Shown here piece after piece: positions 56,035 through 63,735 of a stretch of 64,000 bases of DNA (the stretch's first letter is position 1; each line of letters opens with the position of its first letter). Under the pieces are notes generated by a model that saw only the letters and a program-made list of their open reading frames with translations, searched no databases and was not told the DNA's origin. A program made the position numbers and the translations under genes. Source of the DNA: Rummeliibacillus sp963792445 (lineage in GTDB: Bacteria > Bacillota > Bacilli > Bacillales_A > Planococcaceae); contig CAWBWO010000013.1 of NCBI GenBank assembly GCA_963792445.1, positions 1 to 64,000 on the forward strand, given 5' to 3'.

Positions 56035-56931
56035 TTATTTGTAAACTAAAGTTGTGAACATACCGCCAGTTCCATTTGCGAAATTATTCGAAACATGGTG
56101 CGAAATATGGCAATGAAGAGGCCATACACCTGGATTATTAGCTCTGAATAAGACATCCCAAGTTTCACCGGCGGCAACTAGTATTGTATTTTTTAAAATG
56201 CGATCATAATCAGCGATAGGGTTCCCATCCGCTTTTTCTATTAAAAATTGGTGTCCGTGAATATGCATGGGATGATGGTTGATCTGTATGGTTCCTAATC
56301 GTAACCTTACTAAATCATCATTTTTCACAGGCATAGCCGTGGTAGATGGAAAACACTTCCCGTTTATCGTAAACATATTAAAGTCCATTGAAAAAGGATC
56401 TAGATGATAATGACCTTGTTTTACGTTTTCTCCTTTTTTTATACCTTTGAGACTCCATTCCTGCATCAGCAATAGATAATCCTTATTAATATTTCTTTCA
56501 TGTGGATCCAAAATGACAAGGCCACCTAATAGCCCTAACATATCTTGCTTTGCTACATTTACGTGAGAATGATACATATGGGTTCCAGGTGGATTCGTTA
56601 TTTGAAAGTGATAATCAAAATAATGTCCTGGTTCAATTTTAGGTGAAGGTTCCACTTCTGGAACACCGTCCATTGGATTAGGAACGTTAAGTCCATGCCA
56701 ATGAACACTTGTAGCTTCCGGAAGGCGGTTTATTACTCTGATTCTTACATAGTCTCCTGGGTAAACTTGAATAGTCGGTCCTGGTATACTTCCGTTGTAT
56801 CCCCATCCTTTAATAAAGACCCCTGGAAGTATTTCTTGATTGACAGGTTCAGCTACTAATTCAAAAAACTTGATACCATTATTGATTGTATACGGAAGGG
56901 TTTGAAGATCTTGTGTAATGACCATGGCCAT
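56035..56931 (-). CDS. two-domain multicopper oxidase
   Basis: 298 aa, short for a laccase, so it is a two-cupredoxin type like small laccases/nitrite-reductase-type oxidases, which trimerise. The copper ligands are complete: SVHWHGLNVP, HMYHSHV, HHPMHIHGHQF and WPLHCHISHHV. No signal peptide, so it may be cytosolic. Start ATG 56931 after AAAGAGGTG, followed two codons later by another ATG; a 12-codon upstream extension is unlikely. Substrate unknown; phenol or metal oxidation possible. Confidence 0.9.
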   Translation of the reverse strand: MAMVITQDLQTLPYTINNGIKFFELVAEPVNQEILPGVFIKGWGYNGSIPGPTIQVYPGDYVRIRVINRLPEATSVHWHGLNVPNPMDGVPEVEPSPKIEPGHYFDYHFQITNPPGTHMYHSHVNVAKQDMLGLLGGLVILDPHERNINKDYLLLMQEWSLKGIKKGENVKQGHYHLDPFSMDFNMFTINGKCFPSTTAMPVKNDDLVRLRLGTIQINHHPMHIHGHQFLIEKADGNPIADYDRILKNTILVAAGETWDVLFRANNPGVWPLHCHISHHVSNNFANGTGGMFTTLVYK

Positions 56932-57283
56932 GAAAACACCTCTTTGAATGATGGATTGTTTAAGCAATAAAGAATATTACATTATATTCAGAGGAATTTT
57001 ATGATGATATCAAATTTGCAGCGAACTCCTGAACAACTATATAGAGGTTGTTGAAAGTATTATTAGGATCTATGCTGAACAGGGCAACTTTTTAATCGCT
57101 ATGGTTTAGAAAACATAATTTCTCGGTGTCAGGTACTCATACAACTTAAGTCATAATTATTCAGGATAATATATACAAAGAAGCCGCCCAATAAGATGGA
57201 CGGCTTCTTTGTATATATCTAAATACTTTAATTATTTCTCCTGTTAACTCGATAAGGTGAATTTCAAATTTACTCGTGTTTTT
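56932..57283. other. intergenic region between multicopper oxidase and MFS genes
   Basis: 352 nt with no gene. It carries a copy of the scattered motif (CGGTGTCAGGTAC at 57124-57136) and the MFS terminator at 57171-57216. Confidence 0.6.
57171..57216 (-). terminator. terminator of the MFS gene
   Basis: ATATACAAAGAAGCCG and its exact complement (57201-57216) form a 16-bp stem around 14 nt, just past the MFS stop on the minus strand. Confidence 0.8.
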
Positions 57284-58480
57284 TTATTGTGTTAATTTTA
57301 GACGATGTGTTTCTCTTTTACTATGAAGAAAGAAGTATAGTACGCCTGTAACAAGAATGAGCACAGCCATAATGGCATACATTTTTGCATAGCCTGTATA
57401 TGGCGTAATGTAGCCAAGTAAATAAGGTGAAAGACCCAGTCCTGCATCATAGAAGATGAAATATGTTGACGTTGCAAGTCCTATTCGTGCTGGAGGTGCT
57501 GCTTTAATGGCAATTGCTTGTGTGGCAGATTGCATGTTTCCAAAGCCTAGTCCCATAATGGCACCGGCAAGAAGAAGTACCCAACTATTCCCCACAACAC
57601 TTAACATAAACATACTAATCGCATATAAAATAAACGCTGGATACATAATCATATTGGCGCCTTTTTTGTCCATTAAAGGTCCTGAAAACGGACGTGAAAC
57701 AAGCGCTATTATGGAATATACAAGGAAGAAGAAACTTGCGGCCGTAACAAGGTTAATTTCCGTTGCGTAAAAGTTAATGTAAGTTAAAACACTTGAATAA
57801 CCAAAGCCAAGAAGTAAGATGATAATCCCAATTGGAACCGCTTTTGGTTCGATGAAGTTTTTAAATGAGATGCCTGATTTTTTCTCTTTTTGTTGTGCAG
57901 GTGCTTTTTTGATCGCAACAGGCACTTTTAAAATGATACTGATAATAAAACTAATGACACCTAAAATTAAGCATAATGTAAAGACAACAGGGAATGTTGT
58001 ATGTTGCAGCATATAAAGACCAATAAATGGTCCAAGCGCTGTAGCAAGAGTTGTGCTCATACTATAATAGCTGATTCCTTCTGCTTTACGAGGCATCGGA
58101 ATAATTTGTGCAACGACAGTACCAGCAACTGTACTAGCCATCCCGTGTGTAATCCCGTGAAGGAGACGCAATACAATTAAAAAGCCAATGCCAAGATGCA
58201 CGAAATATAGTGCTGTCATCGCAATAAATAAAATAACGCCCATAATTAATAGTCGTTTGGGCCCAATTTTATCGATAATGCTACCGCAGGCGAAGCGACC
58301 AATCAGTGCACCGATAATGAATATACCACTGACAAGCCCAGATTGACTAACCGTTGCATGATATTCACCAATCGCATATGTAGCAATAGTTACGACAAGT
58401 AAATAGAAAACTAATGTGAGAAGGAAATTAATAAGCGAAACAATAATAAAGTCCTTGGTCCATAACTTTGTTTGTTGCAT
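57284..58480 (-). CDS. MFS transporter (DHA1-like), paralogue of the 48.7-kb gene
   Basis: 398 aa, 12 helices. KLWTKDFIIVSLINFLLTLV start; FACGSIIDKIGPKRLLIMG is loop motif A; RLLHGITHGMASTVAGTVV and GLGFGNMQSATQAIAI follow. Same subfamily as the gene at 48692. The start ATG overlaps the stop of a short upstream frame (TAATG), with SD AAAGGAGC inside it. A MarR-type operator precedes the unit, so induced drug or metabolite export is likely. Confidence 0.92.
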   Translation of the reverse strand: MQQTKLWTKDFIIVSLINFLLTLVFYLLVVTIATYAIGEYHATVSQSGLVSGIFIIGALIGRFACGSIIDKIGPKRLLIMGVILFIAMTALYFVHLGIGFLIVLRLLHGITHGMASTVAGTVVAQIIPMPRKAEGISYYSMSTTLATALGPFIGLYMLQHTTFPVVFTLCLILGVISFIISIILKVPVAIKKAPAQQKEKKSGISFKNFIEPKAVPIGIIILLLGFGYSSVLTYINFYATEINLVTAASFFFLVYSIIALVSRPFSGPLMDKKGANMIMYPAFILYAISMFMLSVVGNSWVLLLAGAIMGLGFGNMQSATQAIAIKAAPPARIGLATSTYFIFYDAGLGLSPYLLGYITPYTGYAKMYAIMAVLILVTGVLYFFLHSKRETHRLKLTQ

Positions 58481-58590
58481 TAATGAAGCTCCTTTTCTTT
58501 CTTGATATTATCAAAGATTTTAGGGATAATTTCGTAAGCAATTTTACGTTCTTGTTCTGGAATGATTTCAAATGATAAATAACAATCCAT
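58480..58590 (-). pseudogene. C-terminal remnant of a regulator, coupled to the MFS gene
   Basis: 36-residue open frame MDCYLSFEIIPEQERKIAYE through KKEKELH, ending TAATG into the MFS start. The composition is that of a protein C-terminus. The preceding stretch (NELMSNYGITYLL, other frame, about 58585-58640) looks like an N-terminus of a MarR-type protein. The middle, with the DNA-binding domain, is absent, so an internal deletion is likely. The identity as MarR is inference. Confidence 0.4.
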
Positions 58591-58670
58591 AGCAAATAAG
58601 TGATGCCATAGTTACTCATCAGCTCGTTCCTAAAAAATATTTTAACTAACCTCCAAACTAAATCCCTTCA

Positions 58671-58716
58671 ATATAGTTATCAAAGATAACTATATAGTTA
58701 ATGAAGGTAACTATAT
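58671..58716. promoter_or_regulatory. double palindromic repressor operator
   Basis: ATATAGTTATC and GATAACTATAT (58671-58681, 58685-58695) are exact inverse complements across AAA. A second dyad, ATATAGTTA/TAACTATAT (58692-58700, 58708-58716), overlaps it. The pattern fits a MarR- or TetR-family site. Confidence 0.8.
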
Positions 58717-58738
58717 CATTATCTCATATAGTATGCAA
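58710..58738 (-). promoter_or_regulatory. sigma-A promoter of the regulator remnant/MFS unit
   Basis: On the minus strand TTGCAT, 17-nt spacer, TATAGT. The -10 lies inside the palindromic operator, so a bound repressor would block it. Confidence 0.65.
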
Positions 58739-59267
58739 GATAATATTTTTTTGAAAACGCTTAACAAAAAAAGTAACTAACATGCAGCTTTAATTGAATA
58801 AGTGTAATCATAAACAAACACTCAGAATGATAATTCTCTGAGTGTATTGTTTGTTTATTTTATAATGCCAGGTACCCACACGATTACGGACTTTTTTTGC
58901 TGGATATTTCTAGTAATATCTCAACCAAATAGTAGAGGTGACAGGGTTAATAAGTAAAATTGTTATTCAGCTTGTGTCTTGAGTTAAAGAAAAACTGCGT
59001 GTAGATATAGGCTAGCTCCACTAAAGCGGGTATAGCCGATTACTTAAATCTACATATATCTCTTGTGTGTGTTTTAGAGGATTAAGGATTTCTGAAAGAG
59101 GGAGAAGTAGAAAAAGAGGGGAGTATTGCTGATAGGCTTAAACTGTTTGGAAGAAGTCACATCTAGTGAGTGAAAGCTATTTTTTACGTAAAGATAAATA
59201 GCTTTCACTAATTCCAATGATCAAATACAGAAAAAGGCTGGATTCCTCAACTCGCGTTTTGCTTACT
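58739..59267. other. intergenic region with two long hairpins
   Basis: About 530 nt with no gene seen. ACACTCAGA/TCTGAGTGT with AAACAA/TTGTTT flanks (58814-58855) may be a terminator for the minus-strand genes to the right or for plus-strand transcripts. AGTGAAAGCTATTT and AAATAGCTTTCACT (59169-59182, 59196-59209) are perfect arms without a U run. ATGCCAGGTAC at 58865 belongs to the scattered motif. Confidence 0.5.
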
Positions 59268-59732
59268 TTAATATTCACCTTTAATAACAAAATACGAGCC
59301 ACGAATGGTTCCAGCTAGTTTAGATTTTTGTCTAGCAAACTTAAACTTACCCTCTAATTCCTTTGGTATTTCCATTCCCTCAGAAAGCTTAAATCCAACG
59401 GCACGTTTTTTATTGTCTTCAACCGTATACATCACATTGACCTCAAGACCATCTTCATAAAAGACGTAGGCAAATTTGATATTTTCCAATTCAAAACGTG
59501 ATGTTTCTAAAGGTTTGGCTGCAAACTCAATATCACGTTCTTCTTTCAGAATTCGATTCACATAATCAAGTGTTTCCTGACTTTCGCTAGCAGGTACAAC
59601 CATAAATTCATGCTTGTATTTGTTCATAAAGTAACGGGCTTCGTTGGCACGTAATCCAGCAAGTGTTTCTTCTACAGGTGAAGACTCTAAGCCAACCGTA
59701 GACACATTTTTAAAATCAACGACATAGGACAT
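59268..59732 (-). CDS. hypothetical protein (154 aa) partner of the effector-binding protein
   Basis: I do not recognise this family. It is soluble, beta-rich, with SYVVDFKNVSTVGLESSPVE at the start, a helical middle (TLDYVNRILKEERDIEF) and a regular end GTIRGSYFVIKGEY. No catalytic motif seen. Start ATG 59732 has a good distance to AAGGAGG; the ATG two codons earlier is too close. It lies 22 nt downstream of the GyrI-like gene and is presumably co-transcribed. Confidence 0.75.
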   Translation of the reverse strand: MSYVVDFKNVSTVGLESSPVEETLAGLRANEARYFMNKYKHEFMVVPASESQETLDYVNRILKEERDIEFAAKPLETSRFELENIKFAYVFYEDGLEVNVMYTVEDNKKRAVGFKLSEGMEIPKELEGKFKFARQKSKLAGTIRGSYFVIKGEY

Positions 59733-59754
59733 TTTCATTCCTCCTTATATATTT

Positions 59755-60240
59755 TTATTTCTTCACAACAGGAATCCACATTTCACCAAAAACTAAGCCG
59801 TTTCGTTGTCCCATTTCAACTGAAGTATTTGGCCCACCAACATAGGCAAAATCCTTTACTTCTGGCAATACTTGACCAAAGGCAATGCCAGCAAGTTGAT
59901 TACTTAATTCTTCAGAAGTTTTGGCTTCTCCTTTTACAACTAGGTAGTGGCCTTTTGGAAATTGGATTACTCTTGAATCTTCTTCTTCTGGTATGGTTTC
60001 ATCTGTCATGACGCCTGCATAATGCATCATTTTGTTATTCACTGCTTCATTCACGGCAAAAATGTAGTCATTTGTGGCAATGGATTTTAATTTATCAAGT
60101 CGTCCATCTTGGGAGATGGCTTGCCAAAAGTCTGCCTTTTCTTTGCTTAAGCCAGCGAAGTCTGTGTAATGACTCTTAAGCTCAGTTCCTAAACCGAAAA
60201 CGATAAAACTGTCTTTTTCTTCTAGTGTATAATCTGCCAT
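59755..60240 (-). CDS. GyrI-like/AraC effector-binding domain protein
   Basis: 161 aa. The MADYTLEEKDSFIVFGLGTE start, DYIFAVNEAVNNKMMHYAGV and FPKGHYLVVKGEA near residue 105 fit the small-molecule binding (GyrI-like, AraC_E_bind) fold without any DNA-binding domain. Such stand-alone domains can bind drugs or hydrolyse ligands. Start ATG 60240 with SD GGAAGG; the 17-codon extension is unlikely. Divergent from a WYL regulator. Confidence 0.85.
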   Translation of the reverse strand: MADYTLEEKDSFIVFGLGTELKSHYTDFAGLSKEKADFWQAISQDGRLDKLKSIATNDYIFAVNEAVNNKMMHYAGVMTDETIPEEEDSRVIQFPKGHYLVVKGEAKTSEELSNQLAGIAFGQVLPEVKDFAYVGGPNTSVEMGQRNGLVFGEMWIPVVKK

Positions 60241-60297
60241 ATTCAAAACCTTCCTCTTTTTTAAATTAATCAAATGACTTGTCTGCTTCACTTGATG

Positions 60298-60325
60298 GGT
60301 ATATCATAACTTTAAATCATGTCAA
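60298..60325 (-). promoter_or_regulatory. promoter of the effector-binding gene pair
   Basis: On the minus strand TTGACA, 16-nt spacer, TATACC, in the 110-nt divergent region. Confidence 0.55.
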
Positions 60326-60350
60326 AAAATGATACTGTTTAGGAGTACCG

Positions 60351-61314
60351 ATGAAAAAAGTTGAACGGATTAATATCATCATGCGGTATATCAACAACCG
60401 CTCCCACTTTACAATTACTGAAATCATGCAAGAATTTAACATCTCTCGATCGACCGCTATAAGAGATATCAAAGAAATTGAGGCTATGGGTATGCCGCTC
60501 GTCTCTGAAGTTGGAAGGGATGGGGGATATTTTGTCATGCACAATTCTGTCCTGCCTGTTGTTCGCTTTACTGATAATGAGGTCAAAGCTCTTTTTATTG
60601 CCTTTATGGCTACAAGAAACCAGCAACTCCCATATCTAAAGAGCCGTCAGTCTTTAGCTGAAAAATTACTTGGCCTGATCTCAGAGAATCAGCAAGAGAC
60701 TCTCGTTCTGCTAAATCAAATCTTGCTTTTTGAAGGGACTAACCCCAATAATCCCGATTTACTTGAGCTTACAGATCTTCCACATCCCATGTTAGAAAAA
60801 CTGATCCAAATCCTTCTTTTGGATCGCTATTTATTGATTACCATCAACGAAGAGAAGATAATCAAGTCTTATCCAATTTATCTCTTGCATCTTTACAATG
60901 AAAAAGGGATTTGGTTAATTGAAGGTTTTGATTTAAAGGAAGAAAGGAAGAAGATTTTCCCTGTCGATCAAATCATCAATGTCAAACCCTACGAGGAGAA
61001 AATATAGAGTAAGTAAGAAAAAGATTTTAGAAAAATTTAGTACGCAGGAAGAAGCAATCAACCTTGTCCTTGAACTTGGCCCAAATGCGATTGCCCAGTT
61101 CAAAAAATACCATCCTTTAAAAGTTTCAATTTCCTATACGAATCCTTACCAAACAACGGCGATTCTAAAGACTTTTATCAATGTTAAGTATGCCCGAAGA
61201 ATTGAAGAAGTAACAAATTGGTTACTTTTTCTAGGTGAGGATATCAAGATTAGGGAAGTGCCAGAAGAAGTGTTAGAAGGTTTAAAATGTAGAATGAGTT
61301 TATATTTTCAATAA
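60351..61314 (+). CDS. HTH/WYL-domain transcriptional regulator, YafY family (frameshifted as sequenced)
   Basis: About 320 aa after repair. Winged HTH (RINIIMRYINNRSHFTITEI, MQEFNISRSTAIRDIKEIEA) followed by the YafY-type GGYF and a WYL-like sensor (PIYLLHLYNEKGIWLIEGFD) and a C-terminal extension. The frame ends at 61007 (PYEEKI, stop); dropping one A at 60999-61002 gives PYEEKYRVSKKKILEKFS and runs to 61314. Start ATG after TTAGGAG. Likely regulator of the divergent pair. Confidence 0.88.
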
Positions 61315-61427
61315 AATGTGGCAGAAATGCAAAAAAACATTTTCATTAGAGGAACTTACCTTTACAGTAAGGAGTCGGTTAAGGTTTCTGATATAGTAGT
61401 TCTATACATATAAGAGGAGGCTTTAGA

Positions 61428-61993
61428 ATGGAAAATAAAAAAAGAACATTAACACCAGAACAACATGAAAAAATACTCGAAATATTGAAAGCACGTTTTG
61501 ATGCAAATATGGATCGCCACCAAGAATTGAGTGGGCAAATGTACAAGCAAGTTAGAAGCGAATACTGAAAAACTGTGGTCGCTTCATGCGATGGAAAGAT
61601 ACCGGTGGTGAACCGGATGTGGTTGATTATGATCAGGAGAAGGATGAATACGTATTTTACGACTGTTCAGCGGAAAGTCCTAAAGGTCGCAGAAATGTTT
61701 GTTACGATCGCCAAGCATTGGAATCAAGAAAAAAATATAAACCAGAAAATAGCGCTATGGATATGGCTGCTGACATGGGGATTGAAATTTTAACGGAAGA
61801 ACAATACCGAGAGCTACAGGAACTTGGAAATTTTGATACAAAATCATCAAGTTGGGTGATAACACCTGATAAAATTCGAAAACTAGGTGGGGCTATCTTT
61901 TGTGATCGTCGCTATGACACGGTCTTTGTGTACCATAATGGAGCAGAATCCTACTATGCTGCCAGGGGGTTCCGTGGTTCACTAAGGGTTTAA
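61428..61993 (+). CDS. DUF4256 protein (about three frameshifts as sequenced)
   Basis: About 188 aa after repair. The N-terminus MENKKRTLTPEQHEKILEIL follows SD AGAGGAGG; the C-terminal two thirds (GGEPDVVDYDQEKDEYVFYD, SAESPKGRRNVCYDRQAL, GGAIFCDRRYDTVFVYHNGA, ending FRGSLRV) are the conserved DUF4256 family. Repairs: a missing G near 61534 (TTGAGTGGG, expected LEWANV), a missing A near 61550 (CAAGCAAGTTAG, expected QAKLEAN) and an extra A near 61593 (GAAAGATACC, expected MEDTGGEP). Function of the family is unknown. Confidence 0.8.
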
Positions 61994-62073
61994 TTTTGTT
62001 TGTAATAGGTTTTTCTTCAAATATCCATGTTGTTTCGTATGAAATTTATGAAGAACTTATTAGGAACAAAGAA

Positions 62074-62114
62074 AAAAGAACTATTTCCTTTTATCAGAAA
62101 GAAATAGTTCTTTT
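62074..62114. terminator. bidirectional terminator between DUF4256 and epimerase genes
   Basis: AAAAGAACTATTTC and GAAATAGTTCTTTT pair across 13 nt, between convergent genes. Confidence 0.8.
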
Positions 62115-62239
62115 CTAAATTTCAAATAACCAACTTAAAAGAAGTTGCTTTTCGCATTTTGTAATTTTTCTCATTTCTTTACTATTTTTCAGCTTTACAA
62201 TATGACACTCAATAAAAGAGTTCTTAACTAATTTTTCCT

Positions 62240-63142
62240 CTAGCGATTTAACAAATCTTCCAAAGCTAACTCAAGTTTTGGATATAAAAACTCAAACCCT
62301 TCTGCCATGAGCACTTTCGGTACAACTTTTTGCCCTTCAAGAACGAGTTTACTTTTTTGTCCAAGTAACAATTTCATGGCAAATGAAGGAACAGGAAGCC
62401 AATGCGGACGTTTTAATACATAACCTATTGTTTTACCGAAATCCCTCATTCTCAAGGGGGAAGGAGATGTTACATTAACAGGTCCAGACAAATGCTCATG
62501 GTTAATAGTAAATGATATGGCTCTGACAACATCTGAGACGTGAACCCATGATACCCATTGTTCACCTGAACCAACCGTCCCGCCCACGAATAATTTATAT
62601 GGCAGAGTCATTAGAGGTAAAGCGCCACCATCACAACCTAGTACAACTCCGAATCTCGTAAAGACAGTACGTACACCATACATTTCCACTTGTTTTGCTT
62701 TCGATTCCCAATCATATACAGTCCTACCCAGAAAGTCGTTTGCTATATCTTTTGACTCTTCTGTATAGACAACCTCATTTGATACAGGATAAATGCCGAT
62801 TGCACTTGCATTGATTAATACAGAAGGCTTTTGAGGCAAAGTTTCAATAATCCTTATTAACTCATCAGTTGCTACCATTCGACTGTTATAGATTTGCTTT
62901 TGATGTGTTGCATTCCATCTGCCAGCGTTGATTGAAACACCTGCTAAGTTAATAAATGCATCCACATTCTCTAATTTCTTCTCTGGATAAGCGCCTTCCG
63001 TTAACCACACAACATACGATTCACTCTTTGATGAAATCTTTTCCTTCCTTGTTAGGATTACAACTTCATGACCTTCCGCTATTAAAAGATCAGTTAATTT
63101 CTTCCCAATAAATCCTGAACCACCTGCTATTACTATTTTCAT
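62240..63142 (-). CDS. TIGR01777 family NAD(P)-dependent epimerase (YfcH/SDR39U1-like)
   Basis: 300 aa extended SDR. Rossmann IAGGSGFIGKKLTDLLIAEG at the N-terminus, NLAGVSINAGRW, NASAIGIY and the VTSPSPLRMRDFGK region, with a C-terminal DUF1731-type tail (KLVLEGQKVVPKVLMAEGFE). The physiological substrate is unknown. ATG start; AGGGGTG upstream is the SD. Intact, monocistronic. Confidence 0.93.
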   Translation of the reverse strand: MKIVIAGGSGFIGKKLTDLLIAEGHEVVILTRKEKISSKSESYVVWLTEGAYPEKKLENVDAFINLAGVSINAGRWNATHQKQIYNSRMVATDELIRIIETLPQKPSVLINASAIGIYPVSNEVVYTEESKDIANDFLGRTVYDWESKAKQVEMYGVRTVFTRFGVVLGCDGGALPLMTLPYKLFVGGTVGSGEQWVSWVHVSDVVRAISFTINHEHLSGPVNVTSPSPLRMRDFGKTIGYVLKRPHWLPVPSFAMKLLLGQKSKLVLEGQKVVPKVLMAEGFEFLYPKLELALEDLLNR

Positions 63143-63456
63143 CTTTTCACCCCTGTTGAAGAAATAATGAAACAGTCATTTTTTTAAAAATAAATATCCT
63201 TGGAAAAGTTGATAACCAACTTGTTTCAACAATTTAAAGTCTGCTCTCGTCTCTACCCCCTGCTTGGTTTGCGAGGCAATCTGCCGATTTGTCTTAATAA
63301 TTACTTTAACAAAAATATCCCAAAAAGTAGAAGAAACACGTTAACAAACTTCTATAGTTACGCAAGATTTTGTGGAAATTTCTACAGCAGCTGAAATCCT
63401 AGATGAACAAGCGCATAAATTTAGGAGGATACTTTATTAAAATAATTGAACTATAA
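63143..63456. other. intergenic region, no supported gene
   Basis: About 310 nt. A 64-codon frame from TTG 63200 has no SD and unlikely composition. A short protein-like stretch, VEISTAAEILDEQAHKFRRI (about 63371-63430), has no start and may be another fragment. Confidence 0.4.
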
Positions 63457-63600
63457 GTACCCTATGGTAAAGTGGAACATCTTAAAGGTAAATTAGGAAT
63501 TGGCGTCTTTAGTCCCGCAATTGATGAAATCGGGAATAGTGTCGCTGGCATGAAATTTATTGAGAGTCTTTCAAAGAAATATGATTTGAGTATTTTTTAG
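63457..63600 (+). pseudogene. C-terminal remnant of glutaminase
   Basis: The frame VPYGKVEHLKGKLGIGVF, SPAIDEIGNSVAGMKFIESL, ending KKYDLSIF-stop, closely resembles the last ~45 residues of glutaminase (GlsA), including SPxLDxxGNSVxG and the terminal Leu-x-Ile-Phe. An in-frame stop lies at 63454 just upstream, and no N-terminal part is found. So this is a relic of a deleted glutaminase gene, or much less likely a short peptide gene. Confidence 0.6.
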
Positions 63601-63624
63601 GAGTCTTTTATAGGGGAGAGAGAA

Positions 63625-63659
63625 AAAAAAAACGGTCAAGTAGGTTTTGGCCGTTTTTT
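63625..63659 (+). terminator. terminator after glutaminase remnant
   Basis: AACGGTCAA/TTGGCCGTT stem after a run of A, followed by TTTTT. Possibly the retained terminator of the lost gene. Confidence 0.75.
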
Positions 63660-63735
63660 GTATAGGGTCTATATAGGTTCCTAAGTTATTACTGCAATCG
63701 GTAAATAGATTTAGAGTGAAATTCAAATAAGTAAT

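Noticed and set aside
59268..59732. Assignment of the 154-aa protein as a phage or toxin component
   Set aside because: No phage genes around it and no motif supporting either role.
63200..63394. 64-codon frame downstream of the epimerase gene
   Set aside because: TTG start without SD, no recognisable protein features, and close to a pseudogene.
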